64,000 nt of DNA from Pisaster brevispinus (Eukaryota > Echinodermata > Asteroidea > Forcipulatida > Asteriidae). The stretch lies in the NCBI GenBank assembly GCA_023634235.1, contig JAMKCF010000003.1, positions 23,220,742 to 23,284,741 on the forward strand. The letters are read 5' to 3'. Positions within the stretch are counted from its first letter, which is position 1, and each line of letters starts with the position of its first letter. Under the pieces are notes generated by a model. That model made no database searches, was not told the DNA's origin, and saw only the letters and a program-made list of their open reading frames with translations. Positions 60,801 to 64,000 of this stretch are shown here, in pieces. Made by a program: the position numbers and the translations under genes.

Positions 60801-63718
60801 TCTTGCCTGCTAGAGGGGGAGAGCCTGCTAGGTCAGGGGGCGAGATTGTTACAACCCAAGTTGATGTTGTTTGGGGACAACTTCTTTGTTGATTACTGTA
60901 TTAAGCAATGTGATTTAGTTTACTAAGTATAGCATCTTTAAATGCCGGCTACTATCATTTAGAATTGTCTGAATATGTATTTGCACTCACTTATATTTGT
61001 TTGCATTTGTTCATTGATTAAGATTATTATTCATGTATTATGTTGAATACACTTGTGATTTGTATTCATATATTCATATAATTAAATTGTAATTATCATA
61101 TTCCCTCTATCTTTTTCTCAGACAACCGGCCGGCTGGTGGATCTCCCTCGTGGTGTCTACTGCTTGGACAACAACAGACGAGGCACCATCCCTAAATTTG
61201 TGGCTGGATCATCCAGGTATCTCTTTTTCATGGAGATGAAACAAATGTAAAAGATTAAATAATCCAAGTCCAAATTCATGGGCATCAACCTTTTTGCCAC
61301 CACAAGATCAATCAGCCTGATGATGTGCCCGAAATAAGTTGTGAAACCGTTGTCACAATTAATAGTAAGTCCAGTTGACTTGATTACAGAATTCATATAA
61401 TTAAATAGTTCAAAGTTACAAATGCTGACTGGAGGTTTGGACTTCTGGTCGTTTTTATTCATTTCGTTGAGTCATTGTAAATATCCTTGAAGTTTCCTTG
61501 TACATAACTTGTTGTTTTTTGTAATATAAATCACTCTTCCGTCCAATGGTTAGTGAAACCTTGTCACACGAGGCAATTTTTACAGGCAACTTAGAGGCAA
61601 CCATGACTGCTGTGAATGCACATGAACACCTCGGCAGAACAGGAGTTATTTTTCTAACACTGTCTTACTTATTCCCAACGAATTTATATCAAGATGGAAT
61701 TATGAATGGCTTCTACTTTCGAGATTGCCTGGAGCTGGTTGCCTGTAAATTGCCTCGTGTGACATGGCCCTTAGATGGTGTAAAACCCTCTTGCATTTAT
61801 GATGTCACAAGCTTAAACAGTGCCCGCAATGAAGTCAAAGGAAGATCTCTCGCTGACCAAGAATTAAAGAGTTGTGGGTGGCATTTGCACATCTTGACCT
61901 GAGCAATGGCGGCCTATGCAAGGGATCTGTTCTAAAGAGCTTGTTGGCTTTTCATGTTTTTAAAGCCAGGCTCGTATTTTTTTGGAGTGACAGTAATTTA
62001 AGTTTCATTCCTGAAACAAATTGTTATGGTCACTGAGATTCACTTTGCTTTTGCTTCAGCACAAACAATAAATCAATTTGCATTTCAACGTGGATGTGAC
62101 AACAACTTATTACTTTTTTGTGTGTTTTTTTTTTTAAATATCTAATTGAATTCCACCAATATATTTTTCAAGTAATAGCAAGTGGTTTGAGACCAACGAA
62201 CAATACTTAAAGTTAATTAAGTTGTAATTTATGATAAAGGAATGTTAAAAAACCAGGACATATTATTAAGCTGTTTAACGATAAGCATATATTTATGCTT
62301 TCCAAAGCAGACAGATATTTGTAACTGAAATTAATAATGAGGAGAGCAGAAGAGGAGAGAATGGCATTGGGGGGGCTTCTCTTGATTCAGTAGCCTTAAA
62401 GGTGGGGTCCTCGATTGGTAAATACTCCCAAAAATAGTGGCCATGAAAACGTACTTGGTGAGAGGCACTGCAGCTGTTGAATGTATAAACTATTATGGGA
62501 AAGGGATTCCTTTCCAAGTAATACGGTTTGGAAAATGTTTCACCCCGAAACATTTGAATCTGAGAAACGACTCATGCATGAGTTGTTTCTCAGATTTCTG
62601 AGTGTTGGTGTCCGATCGTGAATGCTGCGGCCAGAGATGCAGTTGGTACACGCTGTCACCTCGCTAAACATGGATGGATTCAACATTCGTGTGAAAATAC
62701 CGTGACAGGTTTTTTTGCTGTTTTCTCAGCAAGTAGACACTGTACTCCGTTGAAACTTTCACAGGTGACTTTAAATGTATCTTTCTATACAAATGTACCT
62801 TTGAATCAGCATTATGTTAACAAAAACCAATAATTATATGACCCTACCTTTGAAGGTTTTATGAAATCTGGTCTGATCGTGCCTTAAATAATAATGGTAC
62901 TTTTTTAGTTAGACAGAATTCTATTTTGACTTTTAGAAAACAAGTTACAGGTATATTAATCAATGTATGAAGTGGCCTTTATATCCTGGTTTGGCATTTG
63001 AAAATGACAGGATTGATTTCAAGTTGGTTTTGTTGTTTTTTGTTTAACTAAATTGTTGATGTGTATGTATTTGAGGTCAATAAAGTGCCCTATGGTGCTT
63101 CGAAAGATGGCAACAATTTGAGTCGCTGTTTCTTCTGTATCATGTTTACTTCTGAGTTTGGTGTTGTTTACAGGTGTGATTGCAACAACAAATTTTATGT
63201 GAAAATTAGCTTAGAGACTCTCTACATCAAGTTAAACAGGACACTAGAGGAAATCTGAAGGCAAAGGGCAATCTACGAAAAGAAAATTAAAAATTCAGGA
63301 AAAATAATCACAAATCACAGGCCTGTATTACGGCGTGAACATAAAAACTCCAAATAAAAAATGTAAAAATCAAATAAAGACAACTTCTTTATCAATATAC
63401 ATTCGGTTCATTCTGGAATAAAAACTCAACATTGAACATTCATAAGAATAGTACACACTTTCAAATATATACAGATAAAATGATCAAACTCAGTATTTAA
63501 ATAAATTATCGTTATTTACACAATGGAATACTATGCAACAAACTTGACACTGAAGTGTAACATTATGTGATGAGGGTACCAGACTACTTTCCTTCTAGCC
63601 TCTCATTGATATCCTATTAGTTATTCAAACATGTTGAGAAAATTAAACTGACCAATCAAAATATTCTCTTCCTGCCAGGGGAAAATCCTCCAGCATCAAG
63701 TTGTACGTAGCTGATTAG
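51825..63718 (+). CDS. WD40-repeat protein, not assigned to a named family
   Basis: Nine plus-strand exons: 51825-52048, 54035-54119, 55869-56007, 56376-56565, 57006-57146, 57967-58129, 60126-60218, 61122-61216, 63679-63718; all AG/GT bordered with matching phases, giving 389 aa. Residues 1-74 are Ser/Arg-rich and probably disordered. WD-type blades follow: EVMCCRYNEDGTMLAAGFVD with GSIKVYATDTG; SGMVKFWHTSTCKC; LTVAYNKDTSMYITAGSDDK with INVYDDKTRK; VFSLKFHPNKSDEFVSGGWD with DTVQFWDTRAEHSV; ALDIDPYHNHIVTGSWRKDA with NLQIWDYASG; YCAQWLGKDNILVGGCDANM; then FVAGSSRGKSSSIKLYVAD and stop. That is about seven blades, one propeller. The start is the first ATG in a GC-rich context (CGCC ATG). WD40 domains scaffold protein complexes; nothing here tells the partner. 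I do not recognise a vertebrate orthologue. Confidence 0.9.
53062..53225 (-). repeat. D1 dispersed repeat
   Basis: GCATGCCTGATGCTTTCATT, GTCACCAAGGCGTTTTCTCC and GACTAGGGGCAACAAAGGCA, same order as 34368-34560. Confidence 0.6.
54362..54535 (-). repeat. SINE-A-related copy
   Basis: Plus-strand CACAACACACGGGACATACA, TACATCCCATCCAAAGGATA and GGCCACGACACT; body matches 45040-45206. Confidence 0.7.
55277..55562. mobile_element. M7 foldback element, partial
   Basis: Starts AAAGTTGGGATCATAGATTGG and carries GTGTCTACTGGCTGTGAAAACAG, CTCTGGCTGCAGCATTCAC, ACCCTCAGAAATCTGAG and the palindrome GAAACGATTCAAGCATGAATCGTTTC. Confidence 0.7.
57180..57370 (-). repeat. SINE-B copy
   Basis: Minus-strand B-box GTGGGTTCAAATCCCACC, A-box region near 57320, tail ACTGAGCATACAGTGCTTAA and GGTGTAAAGGGTAAAA. 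Confidence 0.8.
57498..57660 (+). repeat. D1 dispersed repeat
   Basis: CTGGCCTGGAATTACACGGA, CCTCTGTTGCCCCTAGTCTT, TTGGTGCCCCTTCAAAAGTT and TGCCCTCTGCAAAATGAAAG. Confidence 0.7.
58143..58310 (+). repeat. Dispersed repeat D3
   Basis: CTCGAAATAACCCACACCGG, GGTGCCCTGTGCTTTTGCTG and CAAATTTACATTTTCCTCAT as in 49277-49385. Confidence 0.65.
60323..60654. mobile_element. M2 foldback element, uninterrupted copy
   Basis: GCCATTTGCGAGTTAGATTTGAA left and TTCAAATCTATCTCGCAAATAGC right; inner GTCTGGTA / TACCAGAC and GGGGCAGGCTTTTGC / CAAAAGCTTGTCCC pairs. Confidence 0.85.
61559..61768. mobile_element. About 210-bp foldback element
   Basis: CCTTGTCACACGAGGCAATTTTTACAGGCAAC at the left pairs with GTTGCCTGTAAATTGCC...TCGTGTGACATGG at the right. 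A half-related sequence is near 41816-41890. The ORF across it reflects the element, not a gene. Confidence 0.75.
62397..62856. mobile_element. M7 foldback element, near full length
   Basis: TIR-like AAAGGTGGGGTCCTCGATTGGT and ACCAATAATTATATGACCCTACCTTT; central palindrome CTGAGAAACGACTCATGCAT with its complement. About 460 bp, no coding. Confidence 0.8.
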
Positions 63719-63736
63719 CTCTCGTCTTCGCCCTGA

Positions 63737-63742
63737 AATAAA
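63737..63742 (+). terminator. Candidate polyadenylation signal of the WD40 gene
   Basis: AATAAA lies 18 nt after the WD40 stop codon (TAG at 63716-63718). This would make a very short 3' UTR; a later site outside the window is possible. Confidence 0.35.
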
Positions 63743-64000
63743 TCATTTGAAATATGTTGGGATTAAAGTTAAACTAGTTTACGGGGAACAACCGTGTAAT
63801 TTTCTATCCTGAAGATGAACACGGCACATTTGTTAGACCGCCCGTAGAAATAAACTTATAAAAAATGAATGCTCGATAGTTATAAATAATGGAGGGCTTA
63901 CCTTTGAAGTGTGACCTGCGTTGTGGGTTTGGAGATTTGTGATGAGTTTTTAAACTGGAACTCAAGACGACTGAATAACCCTCCTGCAAACTACAGATAA

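Noticed and set aside
61546..61902. 118-codon plus-strand ORF
   Set aside because: Half of it is the foldback element at 61559-61768 and the remainder matches a dispersed repeat.

Overview
The window is animal nuclear DNA: genes are split by GT-AG introns, coding exons are short and separated by kilobases of AT-rich sequence, and tRNA-derived SINEs, foldback elements and LINE pieces fill the introns. Protein similarity and the repeat types (foldbacks starting GGGCCCAAT, frequent TACATGTA) suggest a marine invertebrate deuterostome, most likely an echinoderm or hemichordate. That placement is inference.

Six protein-coding genes were assembled exon by exon, with splice phases checked. From left to right: MED15 (minus, 15135 down to 1874, running off the left edge); serine racemase SRR (minus, 23742 to 17581, 6 exons, 329 aa); SNRPD3 (minus, 29254 to 27894, 2 exons, 128 aa); DPH1 (plus, 29651 to 43144, 12 exons, 467 aa); GNB1L (minus, 50124 to 44291, 8 exons, 326 aa); and an unassigned WD40-repeat protein (plus, 51825 to 63718, 9 exons, 389 aa). 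SNRPD3 and DPH1 are head to head with 396 bp between start codons. GNB1L and the WD40 gene are head to head across 1.7 kb. DPH1 and GNB1L converge tail to tail.

The genes do not form one pathway: transcription (MED15), splicing (SNRPD3), diphthamide synthesis (DPH1), amino-acid racemisation (SRR) and WD40 scaffolds. In human, MED15, GNB1L and SNRPD3 lie in 22q11 and SRR and DPH1 in 17p13.3, so the window joins two human gene neighbourhoods.

The most structured non-genic regions are: (1) MED15 intron 1, where a 5'-truncated LINE carries a 2.44-kb transposon with 542-bp terminal inverted repeats plus two small foldbacks; (2) DPH1 intron 6, with three tandem copies of an ~0.9-kb unit whose 3' end looks Helitron-like; (3) a 28-bp minisatellite ending about 34 bp before DPH1 exon 5; (4) a partial copy of the terminal SRR exon inside the last SRR intron. 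No bacterial-type operon, CRISPR array, rRNA or convincing functional tRNA gene is present.
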